Origin: Pseudaeromonas aegiceratis
GTDB lineage: Bacteria > Pseudomonadota > Gammaproteobacteria > Enterobacterales > Aeromonadaceae
Direction of reading: 5' to 3'
DNA length: 64,000 bases
Assembly (NCBI RefSeq): GCF_046254905.1
Contig: NZ_CP158016.1
Location: forward strand, 3,224,001-3,288,000
Shown here piece after piece: positions 23,740 to 34,129 of this stretch. A program made the translations under genes and the position numbers. The notes under the pieces are model-generated. The model made no database searches, had not been told where the DNA came from, and worked only from the letters and a program-made list of their open reading frames with translations. How positions within the stretch are numbered: position 1 is the stretch's first letter; every line of letters starts with the position of its first letter.

Positions 23740-24984
23740 ATGGCGCTGGCCCCCACAAGAAACGTTCCCGCCCCGAAGAAGTACTACCCCTTTCGCTGGG
23801 AGGGGCTGAACCGCAAGGGCCAAAAGGTCGCCGGCGAGATGCAGGCCGACAGCATCACCACCGTCAAGGCGGAGCTGCGCAAGCAGGGGGTGAATGCCAG
23901 CAAGGTGCGCAAGAAGAGTCAGTCCATCTTCTCCAAGCACGCCAACGCCGTGAAGCCCATGGACATCGCCATGATCTCCCGGCAGATCTGCACCATGCTC
24001 TCCGCCGGTGTGCCATTGGTGCAATCCATCCAGCTGCTCTCCCGCAGCCACGAGAAGAGCGGCGTGCGGGAGCTGCTGGGTCAGGTCTGTGCCGATCTCG
24101 AATCGGGTATCCCCCTCTCCCAGGCATTGCGCAAGCACCCACGCTACTTCGACGATCTCTACTGCGATCTGGTGGATGCCGGCGAGCAATCCGGCGCATT
24201 GGAGCAAATCTATGATCGCATCGCCACCTACAAGGAGAAGGCCGAGGCCCTCAAGTCCAAGATCAAGAAGGCCCTCTTCTACCCGGCGGCGGTCATGGTG
24301 GTGGCCATCATAGTCACCTCTATTCTGCTGCTGTTTGTGGTACCCCAGTTTGAGGAGATCTTCTCCAGCTTCGGCGCCGAGCTGCCGGCCTTCACCCAGA
24401 TGGTCATCGGCCTCTCCCGCTTCCTGCAAAAGTCCTGGTATTTCTTCTTTGGCGGGGTGGCGGCTCTGATCTTCGCCTATGTGCGGGCCCATAGACGCTC
24501 CCAGGGGGTGCGGGATGCCACCGACAAGGCCGTGCTGAAGCTGCCCGTGGTGGGCATGATACTGCACAAGGCCGCCATGGCCCGCTTCGCCCGCACCCTG
24601 GCCACCACCTTCGCCGCCGGTATCCCCCTGGTGGAGGCCCTGATCTCCGCCGCCGGCGCCTCGGGCAACGTGGTGTACAAGACGGCGGTGCTGGCCATCC
24701 GCAACGAGGTGATCGCCGGCATGCAGATGCACGTGGCCATGCGCACCGTGGATCTGTTTCCGGACATGGTGACCCAGATGGTGATGATCGGCGAAGAGTC
24801 CGGTGCCATTGACGACATGCTCTCCAAGATCGCCGGCATCTATGAGCAGCAGGTGGACGATCTGGTGGACGGCCTGTCGAGCCTCATCGAACCCATCATC
24901 ATGGTGGTGCTGGGGGTGCTGGTGGGGGGCCTGGTGGTGGCCATGTACCTGCCCATCTTCAAGCTGGGCAGCGTCATTCACTAA
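23740..24984 (+). CDS. pilC: Type IV pilus inner-membrane platform protein
   Basis: 414 aa, GspF family. The N-terminal segment KKYYPFRWEGLNRKGQKVAG is followed by two cytoplasmic T2SSF helical bundles (about 75-200 and 280-400), with transmembrane segments around 180-210, 230-255 and at the end (MVVLGVLVGGLVVAMYLPIF). It bridges the PilB motor and the pilin pool. It lies 88 bp after pilB with an AAAGGA ribosome site. Confidence 0.95.
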   Translation: MALAPTRNVPAPKKYYPFRWEGLNRKGQKVAGEMQADSITTVKAELRKQGVNASKVRKKSQSIFSKHANAVKPMDIAMISRQICTMLSAGVPLVQSIQLLSRSHEKSGVRELLGQVCADLESGIPLSQALRKHPRYFDDLYCDLVDAGEQSGALEQIYDRIATYKEKAEALKSKIKKALFYPAAVMVVAIIVTSILLLFVVPQFEEIFSSFGAELPAFTQMVIGLSRFLQKSWYFFFGGVAALIFAYVRAHRRSQGVRDATDKAVLKLPVVGMILHKAAMARFARTLATTFAAGIPLVEALISAAGASGNVVYKTAVLAIRNEVIAGMQMHVAMRTVDLFPDMVTQMVMIGEESGAIDDMLSKIAGIYEQQVDDLVDGLSSLIEPIIMVVLGVLVGGLVVAMYLPIFKLGSVIH

Positions 24985-24999
24985 AATCAGCCTGCGACA

Positions 25000-25345
25000 A
25001 GATCCCCTCCCCTGGTTCAAGGGGCGGGGGTGGGGTTAGTCTTTTGTCGATAACGCCGGCAAGTTAGACATCCCCCTCCCAACCTCCCCCTTGGCAAGGG
25101 GGAGGAGCAAAGCACGTCGCCTTTGGCCTTGGGGGACTATGCCTGTGGCGCGAAGCCAAGATTCCCTCCCCTTGTTCAAGGGGCGGGGTAGGGTGGGGTT
25201 GGTCTTTTGGCGATAACGCCGGCAAGTTAGGCATCCCCCTCCCAACCTCCCCCTTGGCAAGGGGGAGGAGAAAGATTCCCACCCGCCTCCCCGAGGGGGA
25301 GGAAACAAGAGCCCCACCCCTTGGCAAGGGGGAGGCGCCAAGCCC
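25000..25345. repeat. Tandem palindromic repeat array between pilC and pilD (R6)
   Basis: The only large array in the opposite orientation to R2-R5. Palindromes alternate: CCCTCCCCTGG-TT-CAAGGGGC (about 25007), CCTCCCCCTTGGCAAGGGGGAGG (about 25082), CCCTCCCCTTGTTCAAGGGGC (about 25164), CCTCCCCCTTGGCAAGGGGGAGG (about 25247), then two degenerate ones to 25335. The spacer GATAACGCCGGCAAGTTAG occurs at 25049 and 25212, giving a period of about 163 bp. No gene lies in 24985-25399. Six strong hairpins here would be expected to affect pilC-pilD read-through. Confidence 0.85.
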
Positions 25346-25399
25346 GGCGCTAATTATGTATAGTCACCCATCGTTGTTCATAGGTATCCAAGGTTTCCC

Positions 25400-26269
25400 A
25401 TGTTGACTGACCTGTTCCACCAACTCCCCTGGCTCTACTACCTGCTGCTGACCCTCTTTTGCCTCTTGGTGGGCAGCTTCTTAAATGTGGTGATCCACCG
25501 CCTGCCCATCATGCTGGAGCGCAGCTGGAAGGCGGAATTTGCCGACTACTTCGGTCAACCACAGCCCGCGGATGGCCTGCCGGCCCGCTACAACCTGCTG
25601 TTGCCGGGCTCCAACTGCCCCCACTGCGGCCATGCCATCAGCGCCCTGGAAAACATCCCTGTGCTCAGCTGGCTGGCGCTGCGGGGCCGCTGCCGTGGCT
25701 GTGGCGCCCCCATCTCGATTCGCTACCCCCTGGTGGAGCTGGCCAACGCCCTGCTGTGCCTGTTGGTGGCCTGGGGCCAGCCCCCCAGCCTGATGCTGGC
25801 CGGTTATCTGCTGCTGACCTGGGCCCTGGTGGCCCTCACCTTCATCGATCTGGACAAGATGCTGCTGCCGGATCAGATCACCCTGCCCCTGCTCTGGCTG
25901 GGCCTGTTGCTGAACCTGCTCACCGGCACAGTCCCCTTGGCGGATGCGGTGATCGGCGCCATGGCCGGTTACCTGGTGCTCTGGTGCCTCTACTGGGGCT
26001 TCAAGCTGCTGACCGGCAAGGAGGGCATGGGCTATGGGGATTTCAAGCTGCTGGCGGCCCTGGGGGCCTGGCTGGGCTGGCAATCCCTGCCACTCATCCT
26101 CATTCTCTCCTCCCTGGTGGGTGCCGCCATCGGCATCAGCCTGTTGTTGCTGCGGCGCCATCAGGCCGGCAAGCCGATCCCCTTCGGCCCCTACCTGACC
26201 CTGGCGGGCTTCATCGCCCTGAACTGGGGCGATGCCATCCTCCACTGGTATCTGCAGCACCTGGTGTAA
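25400..26269 (+). CDS. pilD: Prepilin peptidase / N-methyltransferase
   Basis: 289 aa inner-membrane aspartyl protease that removes the PilA leader and methylates the new N-terminal Phe. It also usually serves type II secretion pseudopilins. Cytoplasmic zinc loop cysteines C73, C76, C98 and C101 (CPHC...CRGC). Catalytic aspartates in FIDLDKMLLPD (150/152) and GMGYGDFKL (214). About eight hydrophobic helices. coaE follows after 3 bp, so the two are co-transcribed. Confidence 0.96.
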   Translation: MLTDLFHQLPWLYYLLLTLFCLLVGSFLNVVIHRLPIMLERSWKAEFADYFGQPQPADGLPARYNLLLPGSNCPHCGHAISALENIPVLSWLALRGRCRGCGAPISIRYPLVELANALLCLLVAWGQPPSLMLAGYLLLTWALVALTFIDLDKMLLPDQITLPLLWLGLLLNLLTGTVPLADAVIGAMAGYLVLWCLYWGFKLLTGKEGMGYGDFKLLAALGAWLGWQSLPLILILSSLVGAAIGISLLLLRRHQAGKPIPFGPYLTLAGFIALNWGDAILHWYLQHLV

Positions 26270-26272
26270 CCC

Positions 26273-26932
26273 ATGACCCAGGCAGCCCCCTACATAGTCG
26301 GCCTCACCGGCGGCATAGCCAGCGGCAAGAGTACCGTGGGTCGTCTCTTCGCAGACCACGGCATCACTGTGGTGGATGCCGATGAGATCAGCCGCCAGGT
26401 GGTGGCCCCCCATACCGAGGGGCTGGCCGGCATAGTGGGGCATTTCGGCCCGGATCTGCTGACACAAGACGGCCAGCTGGACCGGCGCCGCCTGAGGGCG
26501 CTCATCTTCGCCCAGCCCGCGGAGCGGCGTTGGCTTGAGCACTGGCTGCATCCCAAAATCGAAGCCGCCATGCTGGCCGCCTGTTATCAGGCCGGCTCAC
26601 CCTACGTGATCCTCATGGTGCCCCTGCTGCTGGAAAACGGCCTGGAGCGGCACGTGGATCGCGTGCTGGTGGTGGATGTCAGCGAACAGACCCAGCGGCA
26701 GCGCACGCAAGTCCGGGATGGGGTCAGCGAGGCGCAGGTCAGCGCCATCCTGGCCGCCCAGCTCGGCCGCTCCCAGCGGCTGGCCCGGGCGGATGATGTG
26801 CTGCATAACGATGATCTCAGCCTGGATCAGCTGAAAATCCAGGTAGCGCAGCTGCACCAGCGCTATCTGGGCTATGCCCTTGGCAAATGTGGCCAAGGCG
26901 ATTTCGCCACCGGCCAGAAACCGCTAAACTAG
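26273..26932 (+). CDS. coaE: Dephospho-CoA kinase
   Basis: Last step of coenzyme A synthesis, ATP-dependent phosphorylation of the ribose 3'-OH. 219 aa. P-loop GGIASGKSTV (about 13-22), VVDADEISRQVV (about 33-44), LVVVDVSEQTQRQR, and lid residues around the C-terminal third. Starts 3 bp after pilD. This pilD-coaE-zapD-yacG order is common in related gammaproteobacteria. Confidence 0.95.
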   Translation: MTQAAPYIVGLTGGIASGKSTVGRLFADHGITVVDADEISRQVVAPHTEGLAGIVGHFGPDLLTQDGQLDRRRLRALIFAQPAERRWLEHWLHPKIEAAMLAACYQAGSPYVILMVPLLLENGLERHVDRVLVVDVSEQTQRQRTQVRDGVSEAQVSAILAAQLGRSQRLARADDVLHNDDLSLDQLKIQVAQLHQRYLGYALGKCGQGDFATGQKPLN

Positions 26933-26964
26933 CCGCGCATTTGCCCTCGCCAACGAGTTGTCCA

Positions 26965-27699
26965 TTGAACAAGATAAGCTACGAGTTTCCCCTCAATGAG
27001 AAATGCCGCACCTACCTGCGGATCGATAATCTGTTTGCGCAGATGCAGGCCAACCTGGCCATGGCCGACAGCTGGCAGAGTCTCGCCTTCTTCAAGGCCC
27101 TGTTCGACTTTATGGAGCTGACCGAGCGCTGCGACATGCGCGGCGATCTCAGCAAGGACATGGAGCGGTTGCGGCTGAAGATGCAGGGCTGGCGCGAACG
27201 GCCCGACGTCGACACCGCCAAGCTCGATGGTCTGTGCGCTGAGCTGCAACAGCACGCCTATCAGCTGCCCCGTTCCGTCCGGCCCGGCAGCTGCTTTAAG
27301 GAAGACAAATTCCTGGGGGCCCTGCGCCAGCGCTTCACCATCCCGGGCGGACTCTGCCCCTTCGACGTGCCCATCTTCCCCCTCTGGCTGGCACAACCCC
27401 AGGCCAAACGCCAGGCCCAGGCGGAGGCCTGGCTGAGCGAGCTCAACCTGCTTAACACGGCTAACAGCCTGCTGCTGGATCTGTGGCGGGAGCAGGGCAG
27501 CTTCCAGCCGCACATCGCCAAGAGCGCCTTCTATCAGGATGCGGCGGATGGCTGCGAGCTGCTGCGGCTGAACATAGATGCCGAGCTGGGCTGCTACCCC
27601 ACCGTCAGCGGCCATCGCAGCCGCTTCGCCATCCGTTTCCTGCCGCTCACGGAACAACAACGACTGGGCGATGTGCCCTTTGAACTGGCCTGCTGCTAA
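26965..27699 (+). CDS. zapD: Cell division protein ZapD
   Basis: FtsZ-bundling protein that acts at the Z-ring. 244 aa (E. coli 247). Family start pattern ISYEFPLNEKCRTYLRID, then the helical domain and C-terminal beta domain (RLNIDAELGCYPTVSGHRSR, RFAIRFLPL). The start is a TTG at 26965: it gives the family-typical N-terminus, and the only upstream ATG (26887) lies within coaE. The ribosome site is weak (CGAG), so low expression is expected. Confidence 0.9.
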   Translation: MNKISYEFPLNEKCRTYLRIDNLFAQMQANLAMADSWQSLAFFKALFDFMELTERCDMRGDLSKDMERLRLKMQGWRERPDVDTAKLDGLCAELQQHAYQLPRSVRPGSCFKEDKFLGALRQRFTIPGGLCPFDVPIFPLWLAQPQAKRQAQAEAWLSELNLLNTANSLLLDLWREQGSFQPHIAKSAFYQDAADGCELLRLNIDAELGCYPTVSGHRSRFAIRFLPLTEQQRLGDVPFELACC

Positions 27700-27713
27700 C
27701 AAGAGGAACCAAG

Positions 27714-27914
27714 ATGCCGTTGATCGTCCACTGCCCTCACTGTGGCAGCGAGGTGCCCTGGAGCGAACAGAGCCCCTACCGCCCCTTCTGCAGCAAGCGC
27801 TGCCAGCTCATCGATCTGGGGGAATGGGCCGAAGAGGAGAAGCGCATCCCGGGCAACGGCCTGGATGCGCTGAACGAGCTGGAGTGGCCGGCAGACGAGG
27901 GGCAGGACGACTAG
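27714..27914 (+). CDS. yacG: DNA gyrase inhibitor / zinc-ribbon protein YacG
   Basis: 66 aa. Four zinc ligands: CPHC at residues 7-10 and CSKRC at 26-30, flanked by VHCPHCGSEVPW and PFCSKRCQLIDLGEWA, the family signature; the tail is acidic. It converges on mutT, and the two stop codons share a CTAG palindrome (27911-27914), so the genes overlap by 4 bp. Confidence 0.93.
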   Translation: MPLIVHCPHCGSEVPWSEQSPYRPFCSKRCQLIDLGEWAEEEKRIPGNGLDALNELEWPADEGQDD

Positions 27915-28321
27915 TCCTGCCGCGCCAACCCCTGCAGATGGGCGACGATGGCCTGGTTGGCCTCCGGGAAGGCGTAATCAGCCAGCTCGCTGGCGCTGAC
28001 CCAGCGCAAGGGTTGCCCCTCCAGCCCCTGAGCCTGCCCCGAGAAGCGGCTCACCAGCCACACGTCCAGCAGCACCTGCTTGTCACCATAGTCATGGGAT
28101 ATCGCCAGTAACGGCTCACAGGCCGCCACCTCAATCCCGATCTCCTCCTTGAGTTCACGGGCCAGCGCCTGGGGCAGGCTTTCGCCCGCCTCCACCTTGC
28201 CACCTGGAAACTCCCACTTGCCGCCCTGATGCTGCCGCGCATGGCGCTGGCAGATACAAAACCGCCCGGCCGCGTCACGGATCACCCCCACGGCCACCCA
28301 AATGACTTTATGCTGGCTCAT
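27911..28321 (-). CDS. mutT: 8-oxo-dGTP diphosphatase
   Basis: Sanitises oxidised dGTP and prevents A:T to C:G transversions. 136 aa (E. coli 129). Nudix box GKVEAGESLPQALARELKEE (41-60) continuing IGIE, intact catalytic glutamates. Start at 28321 with AGGAG at the correct distance. In relatives mutT follows secA in one operon. Here an IS3-family copy ends only 14 bp upstream of the ATG, keeping the ribosome site but removing everything else, so expression must come from the IS or from read-through. Confidence 0.95.
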   Translation of the reverse strand: MSQHKVIWVAVGVIRDAAGRFCICQRHARQHQGGKWEFPGGKVEAGESLPQALARELKEEIGIEVAACEPLLAISHDYGDKQVLLDVWLVSRFSGQAQGLEGQPLRWVSASELADYAFPEANQAIVAHLQGLARQD

Positions 28322-28343
28322 GTTGATCTCCTGTTTGTAGTGG

Positions 28344-29243
28344 TCAACTAAATCCGGACACTCTGTTAAGCCGATTTTCGGCTTCTGCTGGCGGGAGCCC
28401 ATCGTTATGTTGATGGGGTCGCCGCCAGTTGTAGTAGTCCATCAGGTAGTAGCTGATGTCCCGTTTTGCTTCCTGGAGGTTCTGGTATCCCGTCTCAGGG
28501 ATCCATTCTGTCTTTAAACTTCTGAATACCCGCTCCATGGGGGCGTTATCCCAGCAGTTGCCTCGTCGGCTCATGCTCTGGGTTATCCGATAACGCCACA
28601 GCCGTTGCCGAAATTTCCGACTGGCATACTGGCTACCCTGATCGCTGTGAAACAGCACTCCCGGCGGACAGCCTCGTTGCTGATAAGCCATATCCAGGGC
28701 TTTCACGGCCAAGTCGGCATCCGGCTTATCGGACAGCGCCCAACCAATCACCCGCCGAGTACAGAGATCGAGTACCACCGCCAAGTAATACCAGCGGCCA
28801 CCGGCCCAGACGTAGGTGATATCACCGCACCAGGCGCGGTTTGGTTGCGCAACAGCAAACTCACGTGCCAATAAATTCGGGATGTCCGGTCGTTCACACT
28901 GCGCCGCTTTATAGGCATGAGAGCCGGGCTGCTTCGATACCAAACCCGCTTCCTTCATCAGGCTACGCACCTTGAATCGACCAATTTGGTGTCCCAACTC
29001 ACGCAGCCTCAACATCAGGGTTCGGCTACCAGCAGAGCCCCGACTTTCCTTGAACAAGCGCCGCACTTCACTTCTGTGCTGCAGCCGTTCACGATTTACA
29101 TGGCCCTTACGCGCCAAATACTCATAAAAAGATGAGCTTGCGATATCAAACACAGAACAGACCAGTTCGGTAGACTCATGCTCTCTTAATCGCTCGATCA
29201 GCGCGTACGTTCGAGATCGTCCGCCATCAAGAGAGCTGTAGCC
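28344..29243 (-). CDS. IS3-family transposase OrfB (copy 2, made by frameshift)
   Basis: Same DDE core as copy 1 (CGDITYVW, HSDQGSQYAS, NAPMERVFRSLK). Differences from copy 1 are clustered: ARKGH for ARQGH, QHRSE for QQRSE, RTLMLR for RALVSS, AAQCE for AARHE, then one further change (DISYYL for DISCYL). A GTG at 29151 could serve as a secondary start in this copy. Confidence 0.92.
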   Translation of the reverse strand, partial: GYSSLDGGRSRTYALIERLREHESTELVCSVFDIASSSFYEYLARKGHVNRERLQHRSEVRRLFKESRGSAGSRTLMLRLRELGHQIGRFKVRSLMKEAGLVSKQPGSHAYKAAQCERPDIPNLLAREFAVAQPNRAWCGDITYVWAGGRWYYLAVVLDLCTRRVIGWALSDKPDADLAVKALDMAYQQRGCPPGVLFHSDQGSQYASRKFRQRLWRYRITQSMSRRGNCWDNAPMERVFRSLKTEWIPETGYQNLQEAKRDISYYLMDYYNWRRPHQHNDGLPPAEAENRLNRVSGFS

Positions 29244-29506
29244 TTTTTTAGGATCGCTTTTTCGCGTTCAAGTCGGTTGATCCGCGCCTCCAGCTCCTGG
29301 ATTTTTTGCTGCTCTGGCGTCAGCGCCTTGCTGGCCGGTGTGGAACCATTCCGTTCGGATTGCAGCTGTTGAACCCATCGACGGAGTGCGGTTTCACCGA
29401 CACCGAGTGAGCGGGAAGCATCGGGCACGGAATAGCCATGTTCGAGCACCAAGCTCGCCGCTTCGAGTTTGAACTCAGCAGTAAATGAACGACGTTGTCT
29501 TGTCAT
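29198..29506 (-). CDS. IS3-family transposase OrfA (copy 2)
   Basis: 102 aa, identical to OrfA of copy 1, including the A6G slippery site for the -1 frameshift. Helix-turn-helix plus leucine-zipper-like C-terminus. Confidence 0.92.
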   Translation of the reverse strand: MTRQRRSFTAEFKLEAASLVLEHGYSVPDASRSLGVGETALRRWVQQLQSERNGSTPASKALTPEQQKIQELEARINRLEREKAILKKATALLMADDLERTR

Positions 29507-29607
29507 TGAACACCTCGGGTTACGGTGGCGACTTTACCACCTAAAATGGTGTCCGGGATGATTAGACCACTACAGTTATCTCGTTGCATGTTGCCGCTGG
29601 GCTAGGC

Positions 29608-29735
29608 ATCCCCCTCCCGACCTCCCCCTTGGTAAGGGGGAGGAGACAAGATCCCCACCTCATCGTCAGAGGCAGCGAAGACGCTTCCCTCCCCTTTTCA
29701 AGGGGAGAGCTAGGGTGGAGTTGCGCTTTTGCCCA
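29608..29735. repeat. Palindromic repeat unit (R7)
   Basis: GGCATCCCCCTCCCGACC, the CCTCCCCCTTGGTAAGGGGGAGG palindrome, a variable middle, then CCCTCCCCTTTTCAAGGGGAG and GGGTGGAGTTGCGCTTTTGC. The middle and right flank resemble element 1 (9606-9735) more than R2. No terminal inverted repeats were found. Nothing recognisable lies in 29736-29870. Confidence 0.8.
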
Positions 29736-29871
29736 TGCGGCTAGCCCCACCACCTGGCCTCCTCCTTGGCAGGGGTGCCGAGCGCCCCTTCCTTGACCTA
29801 GTGGAGATCCAAACAACAACCAGGAACCAAGACAGGAAGCGGGTCCGTCTGGATTGGCGGGCATCAGTGAA

Positions 29872-29904
29872 TAACCAAAAAAGAGGCGGCCCCGGGCCGC
29901 CTCT
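29872..29904 (-). terminator. Terminator of secA
   Basis: AGAGGCGGCCC paired with GGGCCGCCTCT (29882-29904), followed on the minus strand by TTTTTTGG. It sits 18 bp after the secA stop, so mutT no longer has clear read-through from secA. Confidence 0.88.
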
Positions 29905-29922
29905 GCTGTCTTGGCTGGCAGG

Positions 29923-32640
<2,718 letters not shown>

Positions 32641-32653
32641 GCCAAAGCAACTC

Positions 32654-32833
32654 TCAGAGTATTTCTAATTCAAATTCTTGCGTCGGGATCGGGCGCCAGA
32701 AAGGATCCAATGTGACACGGGCGCCCGGCACAGCCAGGTCGGTAGCGCACACCTGCATATCGCTCGCCGCGGTGGAGAACCCATCATCCGGGTTGAAGGT
32801 GAAAACGAGGGCCAACCTGGCCCATAGCCTCAC
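32654..32833 (-). other. Possible 59-codon frame in the secA leader; 32641-33044 otherwise without a gene
   Basis: A GTG-initiated frame (M)RLWARLALVFTFNPDDG... ends ...FWRPIPTQEFELEIL, 13 bp before the secA ATG, the place where secM lies in enterobacteria. The N-terminus is weakly hydrophobic and the frame is open for a further 26 codons upstream, but there is no ribosome site and no SecM arrest motif (no RAGP). An overlapping frame just upstream (VKLCDFRLLSIIGHGVDTVL) could be joined to it by one frameshift. Coding is uncertain. The rest of this 470-bp gap shows no clear promoter. Confidence 0.25.
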
Positions 32834-33044
32834 ACCGGCGTCGTATCTTACCCCATAGCGGCAGCCAGGACGGTGTCCACGCCGTGCCCAATGATGGAAA
32901 GCAAACGGAAATCACATAACTTGACCTAGATGGAGGCCGGCACGGGGAAATTCAAGGGAGCCAGGCCCGATCCCGCCCTCACAGCGTCAGGACAACCCAC
33001 AGCCTAACACAAGCCATGTTGCATTTGTCATCACCCCATAAAGC

Positions 33045-33079
33045 AAAAAGGCACCGGGGCGGAGATCCGGTGCCTTTTT
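33045..33079. terminator. Terminator of lpxC
   Basis: AAAAAGGCACCGG paired with CCGGTGCCTTTTT around a 9-nt loop, symmetric and so able to act in both directions. It ends the division cluster transcript 32 bp after lpxC and isolates secA. Confidence 0.9.
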
Positions 33080-33110
33080 ATCCAGCATTATGCGGCTGAG
33101 CCGCTGAGCA

Positions 33111-34034
33111 TCATGCCAGGGCCAGTTGTGTGTCCATGTAACGGATGGGCGAACGGGCGCGTTCGGTCTCGAAAGTGACCAGTTCCCAGGCTTCGGCGTC
33201 GGCCAGCAGGGTACGCAGCAGCAGGTTGTTCACCGCGTGCCCCGTCTTGTAGGCGCGGAACTCACCCAGGATGCTGTGGTTGCACATGTAGAGGTCACCC
33301 ACGGCGTCCAGCAGCTTGTGCTTGACGAACTCGTCCTCGTAACGCAGCCCTTCCTCGTTCAGCACGCGGTACTCATCCAGCACCACGGCGTTCTCCAGGC
33401 TGCCACCCAGGGCCAGGTTCTGGGAATGCAGGTACTCGATATCCTTCATGAAGCCGAAGGTCCGGGCACGACTGATTTCCTTGAGGAAACGGCTGCCGGA
33501 GAAGTCCATCACCAGATGCTGGTTCTGACCATCGAACACCGGATGACGGAAGTCGATCTGCAGATCCATGCGGAAGCCCTTGTCATAGGGCAGGAACTCG
33601 GCCCACTTATCGCCATCCTCTACCCGCACCGGCTTCTTGATGCGCAGGAACTGCTTGGCGGTGGACTGTTCGTCGATGCCACCGGATTGCAGCAGATAGA
33701 GGAAAGGATGGGCACTGCCGTCCATCACAGGGATCTCGGGGGCATCCACCTCGATAAACAGATTGTCGATGCCCAGTGCGGCCAGGGCGGCGGACAAATG
33801 CTCCACGGTGGCAACACGGATGCCGGCTTCGTTCACCAAAGCGGTGCACAGCATGGTGTCACGCACCAGGCCAGCCTGGGCCTTGATCGCCACGGCCGGT
33901 GCCAGATCGGTGCGCACATAGACGATGCCCGTGTTGACGGGGGCCGGACGGAAGGTCAGGGAGACCTTGCGACCCGAGTGCAGCCCAACGCCGGTAGCAT
34001 GAACGCTTTTCTTGAGTGTTCTCTGTTTTATCAT
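33111..34034 (-). CDS. lpxC: UDP-3-O-acyl-N-acetylglucosamine deacetylase
   Basis: Committed zinc-dependent step of lipid A synthesis. 307 aa (E. coli 305). Zinc ligands: His79 in TVEHLSAAL, and the His and Asp of KHKLLDAVGDLYM (near 238-242). General acid region CNHSILGEFRAYKTGHAVNN. Lies 95 bp after ftsZ and closes the cluster. The C-terminus ends LALA; in E. coli the tail is the FtsH degradation signal. Confidence 0.97.
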   Translation of the reverse strand: MIKQRTLKKSVHATGVGLHSGRKVSLTFRPAPVNTGIVYVRTDLAPAVAIKAQAGLVRDTMLCTALVNEAGIRVATVEHLSAALAALGIDNLFIEVDAPEIPVMDGSAHPFLYLLQSGGIDEQSTAKQFLRIKKPVRVEDGDKWAEFLPYDKGFRMDLQIDFRHPVFDGQNQHLVMDFSGSRFLKEISRARTFGFMKDIEYLHSQNLALGGSLENAVVLDEYRVLNEEGLRYEDEFVKHKLLDAVGDLYMCNHSILGEFRAYKTGHAVNNLLLRTLLADAEAWELVTFETERARSPIRYMDTQLALA

Positions 34035-34129
34035 AGGGTTACCTCAATCAGCCAGGAGGTCGGACCATCCCAGGGCGCGCATGGTAACACAACTGTAGCC
34101 TAATGGCTAATCAGTCTCAATAGACGAAC

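Larger units (their letters stand above)
28336..29574 (-). mobile_element. IS3-family insertion sequence, copy 2 (1239 bp)
   Basis: Same ends and length as copy 1, opposite orientation. Target duplication GTT (28333-28335 and 29575-29577). Inserted between secA and mutT, transcribed in the same direction as both. It begins 34 bp from repeat unit R7. The matched 3-bp duplications at both copies show that each inserted independently and that the 8.6 kb between them has not inverted since. Confidence 0.95.

Noticed and set aside
25036..25341. Short frames inside the palindromic repeats (also 19649-20026, 19711-19929, 29562-30137, 9564-9974)
   Set aside because: They translate the repeat itself (SPLPRGRLGGG, PLAKGEVGRG patterns) in several frames and have no ribosome sites; they are artefacts of the repeat.
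26887..26964. ATG-initiated extension of zapD into coaE
   Set aside because: The added residues do not match the ZapD N-terminus and the overlap with coaE would be 46 bp; the TTG at 26965 fits the family length.
18477..29574. Composite transposon carrying nadC-pil-mutT
   Set aside because: Each IS has its own 3-bp duplication, whereas a composite would have one duplication outside both. The genes between are in conserved chromosomal order.
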